In this document: in pieces, positions 33,910 through 46,582 of the stretch
How positions within the stretch are numbered: the stretch's first letter is position 1
Layout: the number at the start of each line of letters is the position of its first letter
DNA from: Lineus longissimus
Lineage: Eukaryota > Nemertea > Pilidiophora > Heteronemertea > Lineidae
Direction of reading: 5' to 3'
Length of the DNA stretch: 64,000 nt
Assembly (NCBI RefSeq): GCF_910592395.1
Contig: NC_088323.1
Location: 10,835,501 to 10,899,500 of the forward strand
Made by a program: the position numbers and the translations under genes
The notes under the pieces: model-generated
The model's database searches: none
What the model was told of the DNA's origin: nothing
What the model saw: the letters and a program-made list of their open reading frames with translations, nothing else

Positions 33910-35475
33910 AGTATTACTGTATGTAAACTTTTGACCCACTGGTTTTAATAGAGATATCAAATTATGTCAAATAATTCTGAAATAAAGAAACTGAAATAAA
34001 CGAATGCAGTAAGAAAATAAAGTAGACCTCTGAGGTATATTATCACATCAAAATCGTTTTTAGCTCAGCTGACATAGTCAGCGGAGCTAGTCAAATAGCT
34101 ATTCGATTGGTGTCCGTCCTTCCACCCATCCTGCCATCCTTCCATCCATCCAGCCATCTGTAGGCAAAGTTGGGCATTTTGTAATCATACAACCGAGGCA
34201 CTTCAAATCTAGTCTTGCTTATAAACACCGCAGAAAATGTTGCTTTCGGAAAAAAATTTGGGCGATTCGACTCAAATTCAGCTCCCCAGGGGGCAAAATG
34301 CGTAAATGAAAAAACAATTTTTTGACGCTCTATTCCAGCAGATAAAAGCTCGAAATAAAGTTGAAAAGGTCTTCATGATACAGAAGTTTTGATATAAAAT
34401 AGATTAGTGTGGATTTATATCACCAGTTGGCGGTAGTGAGCAAAACTGTTGTTTGACCCCGGATGACCCCGCTTTAAATTTCCCGCCGGTTACCTGGAGT
34501 ACTATCATCAAGAAAATGGCGGTGACCTTTTTATTTCTACCGGAGCGATGATTTTGTGAGTGACAAATTTTCTTTTTAAGCCTTTACGGAAACGTATTTT
34601 GGTACGAAACTTTACACCTTTTTTAGAAAAGATCAACGAGAATGTGTTCAAATGCCCTCACAACGATGAGTTCAACAGAATTTGGTCAAAACAACCTTCG
34701 AATGGAGTCAACTTTCTTTGCAAAATTGAAGTGACGACTTCATTATTTATCGTAATTTATGCAGATCTGAGTCCAGCTGATGGGCGATGTTTTGATTTGT
34801 GTTCAAACTATTGGAAACTTCGGAAATTAGTTCTATTAGTTCTACTATTCTGTAGGAGTATATTATAGCCATTGATGTTGACAGCTAAAAGTTTCTCGTC
34901 CAATCACGTGACCTCTCCAACACTCGATAATGCTCTCTTTTCGTCCACGTTTTAGGCCAATCTTCGGCCTGAACATGAAATCTAATAAGCGCAGTACTTA
35001 AATCAGATGTTTCTCTCGCCTTGAAAACATTCCTGGGTAAAATCCATTGAGATTAGCCGAGTTAATCCACTTTTTCCGTGCCTAAAACTCTGCCGCTGAA
35101 TTCTATAAATAGAAACTATTAACATCGCGGCAGTGTGGTTCCCATTGTGCGCCCTCCCACTTCACACCATGTCAGGAACTTTTACGGAGAGAGAGGGCGT
35201 GCGGTAAGAAGAATGGCCAAAATGACGTCACGTTTTCCTGGCAATGCCTCTTGCCAGACCAGTCAAGCATTGGGAAAGCATCTTTAATTCAGACAACGTT
35301 AGAACTAGAAAAACGAATTTGTTAATTTGCAAAATTAAAAGCAGATTTCACCACTAACCAGCCAAATCGGAATACTACGGCGCAAAATGTTCTCGCTTTC
35401 CTCCTGCTAAAAAACCTTGTTCCCGCACTCCTATTTTAATTTATCCCAAGGAATATGATATGATCTGTTTTCACT

Positions 35476-37120
35476 TTTTGGCTCACCGTAGGGGAGTCTA
35501 TGCAATACTGCAGTGTCCGTCGTCCGTCGTCGTCGTTGTCCGTCGTATCCTAGTTCAAAAACAGTGGCACGTTTTTTAACCGCTAGGCCTATGAACTTAA
35601 AACTTTGTACACATGACCCCCTAGGTCAGATGACCCGTGACACTAAATTTCTGTCCGATCTGATTCTCTACTTGGACACCAGGGGGCCAAATGTGGATAT
35701 CTAAAGTGTGATATCTCGCTTATTAGTGACTTGTTTTCGATAAAACTTTTGTGGTAGGTACTCATAGCAAGGATACATCATATATCTTACGGGTTTTTAA
35801 TTTGATCTACTTTTCAAGGTCGCAGAGGTCAAATGGCGTGAATTGGCCGTTTGAGTGTAACTATGGCACGTTTCTCAACCACCAAAGCTGTGAGCTTGAA
35901 ACTTGGTACATATAACCCCCTATATCAGATAACCTCTGGTGCTGAATTTCAGCCTGATCTGATTCTTGACTTTGCCACCAGGGGGCCAAAACAGAAAAAG
36001 TAAGAAGTGCAATAGCCTGCTTATTAGCAAATTGTTTTTGATGAAATTTTTATGGCAGGGGCCCCTAGCAAGGTTACCTCAGATGTTGCACGATTTTTCG
36101 GATTTGACCTACTTTTTAAGGTCGCAGAGGTCAAATGGCGTAAATTTGCCGTTTGAGTGTAACTATGGCACGTTTCTCAACCGCAACAGTTATGAACTTG
36201 AAACTTTGAACAAATGACCCCCTAGGTCAGTTGACCTTTTACACTGAATTTTGGTTCGGTCTGATTATTGACTTGGCCACCAGGGGGCCCAAACTCAAAA
36301 CTCAAAAAGTGTGATTTCTCGCTTATCACTGATTTGTTTTTGATAAAAGTTTCATGGTAGGTACTCCTAGCAAGGATACATCACATATCGTACGTGTTTT
36401 TGATTTGACCCACCGTTCAAGTTCACAGAGGTCAAAGTTGAAAACTTTACCGTTCTTGGTACGTTTTGTCGTTGTTCAATGTAAAGAGTTTTAATTTTGT
36501 GTAATGATGCATCTAAGAAGCTACTATTTGTATGCCAAGTTTCAGCCAGATCGGAATTCAAATATGGCCGAAATTGCATGTTTTGTGGGTTTTTCCTCGT
36601 ATTGTGGCAATCCAAAGGTCGTGAGTTCAAACCCCGGTCAAGGACAGCCAAAAATATTTTTATTTTTCATCTTTTCCTTTTTTCTTTTCTGAGTTCTATC
36701 TTACATTTTCTTCATTTTTTGATTTATTTGGTGCCATAGTTTTAATTAGGCGGCCATCTTGGAAATCGTTTTTGCCGATTGCTGTAGTGTAACGAGTGAT
36801 GGAATTGTTATGGTCGGGTGGATGTGTCTACATCACATATCACCCTGGTTTGTTATTTGACCTACCTGTCAGGGTCACTGAGGTCAAAGTTAAAAATATA
36901 TTCACCATTGTCATGGAGTGGCACATTTCTTCACTATCATTTTAACCTAGACTCTACAAGCTTGGAACCACAAGTCTCGGATTCACCACTTGGCCAGGGC
37001 CGGCTCTTAACTGGTCACAGATGCATGTATAAATTATGAGAGGCCTACATACTGTAGCACTTTCTGTAACTGTCTACTAAAAATTCTTATGGTGAGCACA
37101 ATGGCCCCTGGCCGTTTCAT
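35476..37120 (+). mobile_element. Helentron/HINE-like repeat, family A variant, nested in family B
   Basis: It starts TTTTGGCTCACCGTAGGGGA, then a short CGTCCGTCG tract (35516-35547), then about four modules. It ends GGTGAGCACAATGGCCCCTGGCCGTTTCAT (in two blocks, 37091-37120). The modules have AGGTCG-CAG-AGGTCA pairs and CCACCAGGGGGC motifs (35975 and near 36280). It sits between T and T (CACT|...|TTGTAA). Confidence 0.7.
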
Positions 37121-37177
37121 TTGTAATTAAATGGTATTCATATAATGAGATCAATAGTAGTGTCCGTGTCAGATCCC

Positions 37178-37215
37178 ATCATGGAGGTATAAATAATTAT
37201 TTATACCTCCATGAT
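37178..37215. repeat. Perfect 38-bp palindrome
   Basis: ATCATGGAGGTATAAATAA is followed immediately by its exact reverse complement, with no spacer. It lies 58 bp after the nested family A variant, inside the family B element. Confidence 0.95.
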
Positions 37216-37819
37216 CACATCGTTCAACTAGTCTTCTCTCCCCAGGTGCCTCACACGGACCTTCACGTCCCCATACTCAAGACCAACTCTGACAATATCG
37301 CCCTCAAAACAACCCTGGAGACTGGAGTCATGAATTCACAGGTGCTCCTGTGAAATCTCAGTTCTAGTTTATTTATCAAACTTTATCGAGGTTTACCCGG
37401 TTATCGAATCTAATGGATGTGTCGATCGTCGGGGCGGATTGATATGTGGTTAGGTTGTGCGTCCAAGGCGATTACTAATAGGTCATTCAGTTAGTTTGAG
37501 AAAGATCATCATCATGAATATGCGTGTTGTGTTATCATAACTGGAAAATAAGTTGAAGTTATTATTAGTACTACGATTCTTACATGAGTAAAAAGTAGAC
37601 GTTTTAAGCAAATTTTAGTGGTATAACGTGTTCTCTTGACCTTCAAAAAGTAGTATAAAGCCGATATTTACAACTTTATACCCTCAGTCCTATGTTATTA
37701 GGTCATCCAGCTAAGCGCCAGGCCCTTGGGCCTCTTGTTGTAAGTACAATGAAACCTTTTGAAAATTTGAGTTGAATGTTTTCGACCCAGGTGTATGTAA
37801 ACTTCTGACCTCAACTGTA

Positions 37820-38444
37820 CAAAGGATTTGAAGGAATGTGGCCGTAACAGGACTGACACAAAACCAGCTAGAAGTTGACAAGGATCAGCGAATGAGAGAT
37901 AAATGGTGTTGCCGTTCTACCCTCTGCGGATGGGTTACCTCCAGACAGAAGTTAGGAAGAAAGTAAACCTTCAAGATATAGCCAAGACAAAATGTACTTT
38001 TTCGTGAGAATACAACTAGACTGGAACACTGGGAGTTCAGTGGGACTCACACCCCCCCTCAGGAATCCCCTACCGCCTTGACGTACCAATCAAGATTATG
38101 ATATACTAGCACACATCATTTACTTGATCCTAATGTCATTTGATGAATGAAAATGATTAGACACTCCGTAATGAATGCATCTGCCAAGAAATAGCACGTG
38201 GTTATGTTTAATGCAGCTTAAATATAGAAAAAGACAATGACACGTGGTATTTCAACGCATGTGCAATCGATGGTAAACACTGACATTATATTAATTCAGC
38301 GCATGCTCAATACATAGACTCGGATCGTTGATGATCTAGCCTCTCCCGTGGAACTACACGTTCGCTATTCCGGCTGATTCCGGCTATTTCCGACTCACAT
38401 TTTAGAATAAGCGATGCAGCCTTGAAGGGTGGCGTATCCCATGA
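37820..38444. other. Unassigned sequence after Tc1
   Basis: No open frame of note, no terminal repeats and no similarity to other parts of the window that I can see. Confidence 0.4.
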
Positions 38445-38449
38445 CGTAG

Positions 38450-38740
38450 TAGTTAAAGGGTAATGATGCTGTGAATTCCCTGCTATAGGTGACGCTTGAC
38501 TAGGCTGAGGTGAGCCTAGTCAAGCGCCACCTATAGCAGGAACTTCACAGCTCCATTACCCTTTATCAGCAACTTTAAGCAAGATACCCCTTTAAATGAT
38601 ATTGCGCGAAGTCAGCCTAGTCAAGCGCCACCTATAGCAGAAAGTTCACACCACCATTGAACAGCAAGAGACCCCTTTTAATGATAAACTTTAGTTGGAG
38701 GTGACCACAGTCAAGCGTCACGTTGGAGGAAGTTCCCTCC
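38450..38740. repeat. Inverted and direct repeats of AGCCTAGTCAAGCGCCACC
   Basis: An arm of about 55 bp (38450-38507, ending GACGCTTGACTAGGCT) is followed after GAGGTG by its near-exact inverse (38514-38572). A further direct copy (AGCCTAGTCAAGCGCCACC at about 38615) and a degenerate one (near 38706) follow, each with CTATAGCAG and TTCACA. The structure could fold into a long hairpin. Confidence 0.85.
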
Positions 38741-40814
38741 AACGTAAGCACTCACACAGCACATTCAGTTCGCACACACCCCAGCCAGACTGACTTTTCT
38801 CCAATCCAGGTTTTATACCTAACTTAGTTACGTTTTACAAATTGAATAAAAAAAAAAAAAATTAATTGCACTATTTGCGCAAGGCTACACGATTCGCTTC
38901 AGGCGAAAAGAGTGAAGCGGCTATATGGAACTACTAGCATCGTACCCGTGGCGCAGGCAGGTTCAAATGGGCTATGCCTTGAATAGATTGAATTGCAATG
39001 AAAATCTAATGCAATATCAAAGGAGCCATATCGAAGAGACAAATTAAACCAACCATTTGTCCACAGACTCGGACCTAGCTGTGGCGTGCTGTATGCGTGC
39101 ATATAAAAGTATATCAGTTGGTCCGATAGAGATGATGAGGCAATGCCTTTTTATACGGAGAAGAAGGAGTACCCAGATAGGCCTTCACATGTCGGCCTCC
39201 AAATGGCTCGAACCAATTGCACTATCACTACTATAACTTTAAAATGCGTGCTCCTCCTACATGTAGCCAGGTCTCGGGCAAGGCAGCTCCTTGATAAGGC
39301 CATTTCAGGTTCAGCGCGCCTCTTCAGATCAATTATTGAAAGCTGTGGTGAGCACATAAACAGACCATGGTAACCTTCATTTGAAAATCCCTTCATAAGG
39401 GCTAGCTCTGGCTAACACAGCACCCATAAACAATAGACCACCAATTTGAGCCCAGTTCCTTTCTGCGGGAAAACCCAAGTCCAGCAACCGAAAGTACCAA
39501 AAATACATTTTTGTTTACATTTGAACTGCACACATACGTTTGTTTACAATTTCTTTCCCCGCGAACTCTCGAACATCAGGTGACCTGTAATCGTGGATTG
39601 AAAATAACATTAACCTTAGTTCAGCAGGTCAACAGGTACAGGCTGTTCCAATCATCCCCCTACAGCCAGCTGTTCAACAGGTAATGTTAGCCACCCCATA
39701 GGAGTGCACGTAATTGATTAAGCCCCTGCATAACTAAACAGCTATGACTTGGCTTCTGGGAGTGGTAAGGAGAATTGACAGTGTCCGATTAAAAATCCCT
39801 CATTACTGCTCCGCTGAAGTAAATTTCCGAAAATAAACATAACGTTGCATCAGGATAACATATCACCTGCAAACGTGCAAAATTTCGAGCCGAAACACTA
39901 CCCCCAAATGGCACTTTATCGAGCCGCCTTATGATATAGATACACAAAAGGTTATTTCATGACTCTTTTCCCGGGATTTCTTAGTTGGCCGCAGCCGTCG
40001 ATTTGCACTTTGTAAATCTAGTGTGTATCAACTATTTGATCACATGTATGTCATGTGACGTCCTTCTTCTCGCGGGAATTTTGACGTTTATGCTCTTGCT
40101 TTAGACAAATTCGCGAAACTTATTATTTCATAGTCTGCTGATCAGCTGCAAGTACTATTGCGTACAAGAATAACCATGAGTGGTAATATTATCCTATTTA
40201 TCACTGTCGACACTTCCATTGCAGAAGAGGCAAGCATTCATCATAATACAATGAAATTGAAAAGATTCTGCAAGGGGAGGAGCATGTGACTGACTCTGTC
40301 TTGAGGATAGGATTTTAAGACTCCTGAACAAGTAAAAATATATAGGAAAAATCTCATGTAAAGGAATGCAAAAAACTTTCTGCACCCCTGCTACAGCCCC
40401 CCCCCCTTAAAGTGTACCTATTGGCTTAGCCTTTAAATTTGCTTGCCTGCTACAGCCCCCCCCCCCCCCCGTTCACCTCGGGAAAAGTCAGAATTCGGAC
40501 AGGTTTAGCAAACTGTCCAAATGTCGTGCCTATCTGTCCTGACGTCAATCAATGCTCGCATAAATTATAGGTTACGTCACGGAGACTGTCTTGGAGGATT
40601 CAAGTAATGAGGTCTGAACATGTATTTACTTTAATTCAATGGCGATGCCTTTTATATTCTTGCACTATTTTGTTTGAGTCCCAGAACTATTCAATTTAAG
40701 AGCTACTCGGCCACGTTCACCTGAGTTCGCATATCCTCAGATACCTCCCTGGCGAGCAGTCTATGGCTAAACAGGAGCTGCGGGGGAAGGGCGCACCGAA
40801 GGAGAAAGAGTCCT
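38741..40814. other. Unassigned sequence with A-run, C-runs and a shared repeat start
   Basis: A run of 14 A at about 38850 may be the tail of a retroposed sequence. ACTAGCAT..TACCCGTGGCGC at about 38933 matches the start of the insertion at 52366. Two copies of CTTGCCTGCTACAGCC or CTGCTACAGCC with C-runs lie at 40390-40470. No coding region is supported; the open frames near 39150 overlap on both strands and have no family features. Confidence 0.5.
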
Positions 40815-40823
40815 AAAAGGGAC

Positions 40824-41767
40824 CAAGGATGATACTGCGGTGACGTCACATCACGTGATCCCGACCCATATTAGTGATCGCTATGGCCAATCAGATTCAG
40901 TCTACTGACAGCACCAGTACTGAACACATCTCCACGTCTCACTGTCTGGTGCGCTTTTGTACACAAAAACACCAATAGACATGAAATATTGCGATACCTA
41001 GTATGGATTCTTCCTGTGTAAAATAAAATTTACAGAGCAGATTAACTTCCACGAATAAAAAAGACGTTTGGCGTGGCCAAAGTGCGGAAATAATGTCTCC
41101 GCTAAAATACACTACGAAATACACTAGGCAATGCACTACGCAATATACAGTAGAGATGCAGTTGAGTTTGTTATTGTTTTGACTTAGAAGCCCGCCCATA
41201 TCATAATATATTCATGTATTCATGAAGTATGAACTCATTTCTGTCCCATACAACTCTAAGAACAGTCAATTTCTCCTAAAAACATCACCGAAACCGCGAT
41301 ATCCGCAGGAAGATTTCGTTCTAGTGTCCGAAAATGCATGATCTTACAGGGGCGCTAACTCGACAAATAGAGGGGATCTATCGGGATCTATGCGAGTTTT
41401 AGGTATTACAGGTCTCGAACTTGTAAAATCTGTAAACATGCCTCCAAATCCCATTATGATAATGAAGAAATTGCCCCATATCTGGGAGACTGTTTTGAAA
41501 CCATCGCTAATTTTGGAAGATCGGTGCCCGGCTATTTGGTTTAAAAAACCCTATTTTTCCCCATCAAAACAGCACTTTTCATTATTCTAATGATAGCTTA
41601 TTGTCTGAAGACTTATTTCATAGCAGAAAAGAACTAATAACTCTGATTTGATGCGAAAAATCTAACTTTTTTGATGACTTGATTTTCCCTTGGCCGTGGA
41701 TCGAGTTTGTTTACAATATGCAGCGCCATCTTGGAAAAGCCGTGACGTCACCGCGGTATCCTCCTTG
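40824..41767. mobile_element. Non-autonomous DNA transposon with 9-bp target duplication
   Basis: Terminal inverted repeats CAAGGATGATACTGCGGTGA (left) and the reverse complement of CAAGGAGGATACCGCGGTGA (right) continue into CGTCAC. The exact 9-bp repeat AAAAGGGAC flanks both ends (40815-40823 and 41768-41776). The TSD length and TIR fit Mutator-like (MULE) elements best; hAT (8 bp) is less likely. The TIR contains TGACGTCA (a CRE site), and the left end also has ATCACGTGAT (an E-box). There is no coding capacity. Confidence 0.88.
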
Positions 41768-41776
41768 AAAAGGGAC

Positions 41777-42946
41777 TATACTTGGGGGACCAATAATATA
41801 TTATAACTGTAAAGGGGTTAAATCAACGGGAAAGTTCCCTAATCTGATACACATATATTTACTGCCAAAGCAACGTACTAACTACTTGATGCAAGTATCC
41901 TCGGTGTGAAAGTGTGCCCAAAGTACTGTCATGAAAGTCTTGGACAAGTGTTCACCCTTAGGAAGTGTGCACCCTTATAATTAAATATATACCCTGGCAT
42001 CTATATAGTTGCAAATTTAGTTTAGTATGGCATTCAAAAGGAGAGGAAAAGTAGCGAGACCGTTCACAGTGCTGTGTGAAACCCGTCTGCCGTCCCGCGC
42101 TCCCAACCGTCAACAACGGACGTCATGACGTCGGTTGTACCCCTCCCCCCCCCCGCTGCTGAGTGACAGATTTGTTCACAAGATAACATCAAACATTATT
42201 AATTCTAGTAACAATTAATCATAAAAATCGCCTTACGCGGCTCTAATTAACATAAGACATGTAGCACAATGGGTGATATGAATAAAGACTAGCAAATGCT
42301 TTTACTTCAATTTTGTACAGAAAGGCCTAGTGTAAATGTACATGGAGTTATCACCCAATATTAGCTTCTGTCTGGTAAGTCACACATTAAGTTTCAGTAC
42401 ATTCTTCGAGTATTTACAATGACCACTCAAGCGGTGACGGAAACAGCTAAACAACAGCCAGCCCGTCTGCTTTGATCAACATCACGTGACCATCTTGATG
42501 ACGTCATCTCACGAGAGGCGATGAGGCGCATGGCGGCTTCGAAGAAAACGTGTACCAAAGAAACGTGAAACATCGGCAATTACGGACGGAATAATTATGT
42601 TAACTACCTCATATTTACAACGAACGAACCTAGCAATATGCTGGACGGACTGACATTAAACTTAACACATGGTAACAAGGTAAAACAAAGTTGGAAGCTA
42701 TTTAAATGTCCAAAAATGGTCCAATCAATACTTGCCGCTTACATCAACAATAACACTAACATTGTAAAATCCTCACACAAATTTTGACACTTAAACTGTC
42801 CAAATGTTAGGTGTCCGAATTTGGAGTGCCAAAGGTAGTCCATATTTGGACAGGCAACTTTCGAAACGGGATCGGGATGTGAAGACTTGCGATCGGGAGT
42901 CTTTTTTTGCTACCGCTAGATGGCAGGACAATAGATAAAGATTTCC
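41777..42946. other. Unassigned sequence, possible promoter-like cluster
   Basis: No supported gene. At 42480-42540 the motifs CACGTGACC (E-box), TGACGTCAT (CRE) and GCATGGCGGC (YY1-like) occur within 60 bp, which resembles a TATA-less promoter, but no downstream exon is evident. C-runs lie at 42147-42156. Confidence 0.35.
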
Positions 42947-42955
42947 ATCTCGGCT

Positions 42956-43182
42956 CAAGGAGGATACCGCGTTGACGTCACATCACGTGATCACATCCCA
43001 TATTACTGATCGCTATGGCCAATGAGATTCAGTTTACTGACAGCACCAGCGCTGAAGACATCTCCACGTCTCACTGTCTGGTGCGCTCCTGTACACAAAA
43101 ACACCAATAGACATGAAATATTGTAATACCTAGTATGGATTCTTCCTGTGTAAAATAAAATTTACAGAGCAGATTAATCTTG
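42956..43182. mobile_element. Short copy of the 9-bp TSD element
   Basis: Starts CAAGGAGGATACCGCGTTGA and matches 40824-41046 closely, then ends abruptly with CTTG, the last four bases of the right TIR. Exact 9-bp duplications ATCTCGGCT lie at 42947-42955 and 43183-43191. A family A variant repeat starts directly after it. Confidence 0.88.
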
Positions 43183-43191
43183 ATCTCGGCT

Positions 43192-44412
43192 TTTTGGCTC
43201 ACCATAAGGGGAGTCTATACGATAGCGCTGTGTCCGTCGTCGTCCGTCGTATCCTGTTTCAGAAACAGTGGCACGTTTCTTAACCGCTAGGGCTATGAAC
43301 TTGAAACTTTGTACACGGCACCCCCTGACACTGAATTTCGGTCCGATCTGATTCTCAACTTGGCCACCAGGGGGCCAAATGTCGATATCTAAAAAGTGTG
43401 ATATCGTGCTTATTAGTGACTTGTTTTCGATGAAACTTTTGTTGTACTCATAGCAAATATACATCTTATATCATACGGGTTTTTAATTTGACGTACTTTT
43501 CAAGGTCACAGAGGTCATATGGCGTAAATTGGCCGTTAGAGTGTAAACTATGGCACGTTTCCTAACCACTAAAGCTATGAACTTGGAACTTGGTACATAT
43601 AACCCCCTTTATCACATAGCCTCTGGTGCTGAATTTCAGTTTGATCTGATTCTCAACTTTGCCACCAGGGGGCCAAAAGTGGAAATCTAAAAAGTGTGAT
43701 ATCTCGCTTGTTTTCGATAACATTTTTATGGTAGGTACTCTTAGGAAGAATACATCACATATCTTACGGGTTTTCAATTTGACCTACTTTTCAAGGTCAC
43801 AGAGGTCATATGGCGTAAATTGGCCGTTAGAGTGTAAACTATGGCACGTTTCTTAACCAGTAAAGCTATGAACTTGAAACTTGGTGCATATAACCCCTAC
43901 ATCAGATAACCTGTGATGCCGAATTTTGGCCCGATCTGATTCTTTATTCGGCCACCAGGGGGCCATAATGGAAAAAGTAAGAAGTGCAATATCTTGCTTA
44001 TTTTTAGTGATTCGTTTTCAATAACATTTTTATGGTAGGTTCTCCTTGCGAGGATACATCACATATTATATGAGTTTTTGATCTGACCTGCTTTTCAAGG
44101 TCACAGAGGTCAAATGGCGTAAATTGGTCGTTTGATTGTAACTATGGCACGTTTCTTAACCACTAAAGCTTTGAACTTGAAATTTGATACACATGACTCC
44201 CTACGTCATGTAACCTCGAACACCGAATTTCGATTTGATCTGGTACTCAACTCGGCCACCAGGAGGCCAAAACTAAAATAGGTAAAAAGTGCAATATCTC
44301 GTTTATTAGTGACTTGTTTTTGATGATATTCTTATGGTACTTACTCCAAGCAACGATACATCACATGTCATACCGACTTTGGTTTGACCTATATACTATA
44401 CATGTACAATGA
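43192..44412 (+). mobile_element. Helentron/HINE-like repeat, family A variant
   Basis: It starts TTTTGGCTCACCATAAGGGG, with a short CGTCGTCCGTCG tract (43229-43250) and four modules. The DR3-type pairs are at 43503-43517, 43794-43808 and 44098-44112. CCACCAGGGGGCC motifs occur near 43363, 43661 and 43950, and CCACCAGGAGGCC near 44257. The usual 3' end is missing; similarity to 63450-63530 ends near 44412. Confidence 0.7.
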
Positions 44413-44990
44413 CCTGCCTCGGCTTTTGTGAGTTACGATCGTTTTTCGCACATTTGGGCCAATAAATCGATGACTGCAGCGTATTATGATTTGAATAAAG
44501 ACTTACCAGAGGTTACATATCGGTCAAGTCATACAATGGATCTCCAGAGTTGAATTTCAGATCGATTTTATGTCATAATTGTCAAGTGTAATCCCATTAA
44601 TTTATTCTAAGGGGTCGTCTCAGCATTCATTATTTCATATTTTGGCGCCATTTTGGTGTAGTCACTTTTTTGAATAAGGTCATGATTTTCCGACCCAATA
44701 ACGATATCACATTTTTACATCATGCTTTAACTATGTTTTAAGTCACAGGTCATGGTTTTCTTTCTAGATATTAATCATACAGTGCAAAAAGAAGATAGCC
44801 TGATTAAGCTGGAAGACCTACAAGTTATTAAAACACATATATTACAAGAACCTAGAAGAATCTGTGAACAAGGAAAAGGAGGATAACAAGTGGAGGACAG
44901 CCAAGAAGGATCTTGGTTACAAGGCCTCAGCAGCTGCTAGGCAGTCCATGTACTCGAAGAGGAGTTGATCAATCATTTAAGCCATTAGTG
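44413..44990. other. Unassigned AT-rich sequence
   Basis: No supported gene or repeat. A short stretch near 44870-44970 (EDKWRTAKKDLGYKASAAAR-like in one frame) resembles LINE or repeat coding debris but is too short to assign. Confidence 0.3.
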
Positions 44991-45112
44991 AATGGGTGGT
45001 TTCTACGGTGGCTCCTAAGTGCCAGAACAAATATTTAGCCACAAAATTAAAAAGAGATGCTGAAAATAAAATAACATAGGTCGAAAAATATTTTCATACA
45101 ATCGAAATATTT

Positions 45113-45895
45113 TTATCGAAAAAAAATTACACAAAGTAGCAAAAGTAAACAAAATCCGCACGTAAAATATATCCTAGCCCACTGAAACAAAATTAGGGCA
45201 CACACAAGTAATCTACGGCAAACAGATACATAAAGTAGAACACGAAACAAAATAAGAGCACGCACGCACGAAATTAACTCACAACGAAACAAAATAAAAG
45301 CATGCACGAACGAAATTAACTCACAACGGAAGTCAAGGCTACACGAAATTAACTCGCAACGAAACAAAATAAGAGCACGCGCGCACCAAATTAACTCACA
45401 ACGAAACAGAATAAGAGCACGGACGCACGGAATTAACTCACAACAAAACAAAATAAGAGCATGCACGCACGAAATTAACTCACAACGGAAGTCAATGCTA
45501 CACGAAATTAACTCACAACGAAACAAAATAAGAGCATGCACGCACGAAATTAACTCACAACGGAAGTCAATGCTACACGAAATTAACTCACAACGAAACA
45601 CAATTTGAGCACGCACGCACGAAATTAACTCACAACGGAAGTCAAGGCAACACGAAATTAACTCACAACGGAAGTCAAACACAGAACGGAAGTATAACTC
45701 GAAAACGGATATGCGCGTGGGACATGCGCAGTTCGGTTGTAACGTCAGGGGCTGTATATGTGAGGGAACAATCTTGACACTAGAGGCGCTGATGTCGTAC
45801 CCAACGCACTTTAATTCAATTTCAACGAGCAAGAAATTTTGTTTATACACATATTTTGACGAAAGTTCGTGGACATCTGAGACAAACCAACGCAC
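45113..45895 (-). other. Long repeat-encoded open frame in left foldback arm
   Basis: 260 open codons on the minus strand, because both repeat units (33 and 42 bp) are multiples of three. The predicted protein repeats FRCELISCSID and FRCELISCVHALIL, is rich in Cys, Leu and Ile and ends in a hydrophobic tail (IYFTCGFCLLLLLCVIFFR). The sister frame in the right arm (46583-47038, plus strand) has the same tail. Both run from the inside of the foldback outwards. No known family matches. It may be a by-product of the repeat periodicity rather than a gene. Confidence 0.3.
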
Positions 45896-46582
45896 GAGTA
45901 CTCTATACTGTGCTTTTTTGCATCAATAAAGAAACTGTAGCCTACTATTCGTATCAACCAAATCAATCCATGACTCATCCTTATATAACATTACATGGAC
46001 AGGAAGTATCAGGGTTGGGGTAGATTTAATTAAATATAAACAGCCGCAAGCAGTATGCGTGGGTTTGTTGATACAGATTAGTCACCCTCAAAAAAGGAAC
46101 CCTCGAAGCCCTTTGTTGGCTGATCTTCAGCTCTGATTTCGACCCATTCCGACGGCCTGTATAAACTGTAATTAAAGTTTTGTTTCGCCAGACATAGGTC
46201 ACTGGTCTTTGAGAGAAGAATTCTCTCGAGCATACATTGTGTGATGCTTGTAATCTTCGACTGACCTATTTTTTTCGCACATCTGCCAGATTGCGTAACT
46301 TGAGTCTGGCTATGCACATCACTATTCCACGATCATTTGTCATGTTGGTAGTGGCAGACAATAATGTACTGCAACTACTGTGCTTAAGCGTCTTTCAATG
46401 TCCGAAGCGACGTGTTAACATTATGGAATTTATTCAGGTACCCTACATCAAAATATAATCGTATTGAAAGCCCGCACTAAAATATGCCCGTAACGCACCA
46501 TCAAAATCTCGAATATTCCGCAGTGGTGCTGACAAAGAAGCCATGATAGATCACATGACGAGAACCCAACTGCGCATATCCC

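Larger units (their letters stand above)
34058..37738 (+). mobile_element. Helentron-like repeat, family B, inside Tc1 right end
   Basis: Inserted in the T-run of the Tc1 right arm (compare 30990-31005 on the other arm). The 5' end is TTTTAGCTCAGCTGAC with a hairpin (arms AGCTCaGCTGAC and GTCAGCgGAGCT). The 3' end has CATCCAGCTAAG, then the hairpin AGGCCC-TT-GGGCCT and CTCTTGT. A family A-type repeat (35476-37120) is nested inside. The rest (34090-35475 and 37121-37700) shows no convincing gene. ATGGCGGTGACC near 34515 and a few short frames are not supported as coding. Confidence 0.65.

Noticed and set aside
34560-34868. 102-codon frame in family B element
   Set aside because: Low-complexity, Leu-rich end and no recognisable domain; not enough to call a gene.
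39143-39396. Overlapping 76-81 codon frames on both strands
   Set aside because: No motif, no conserved neighbours; both strands open by chance.
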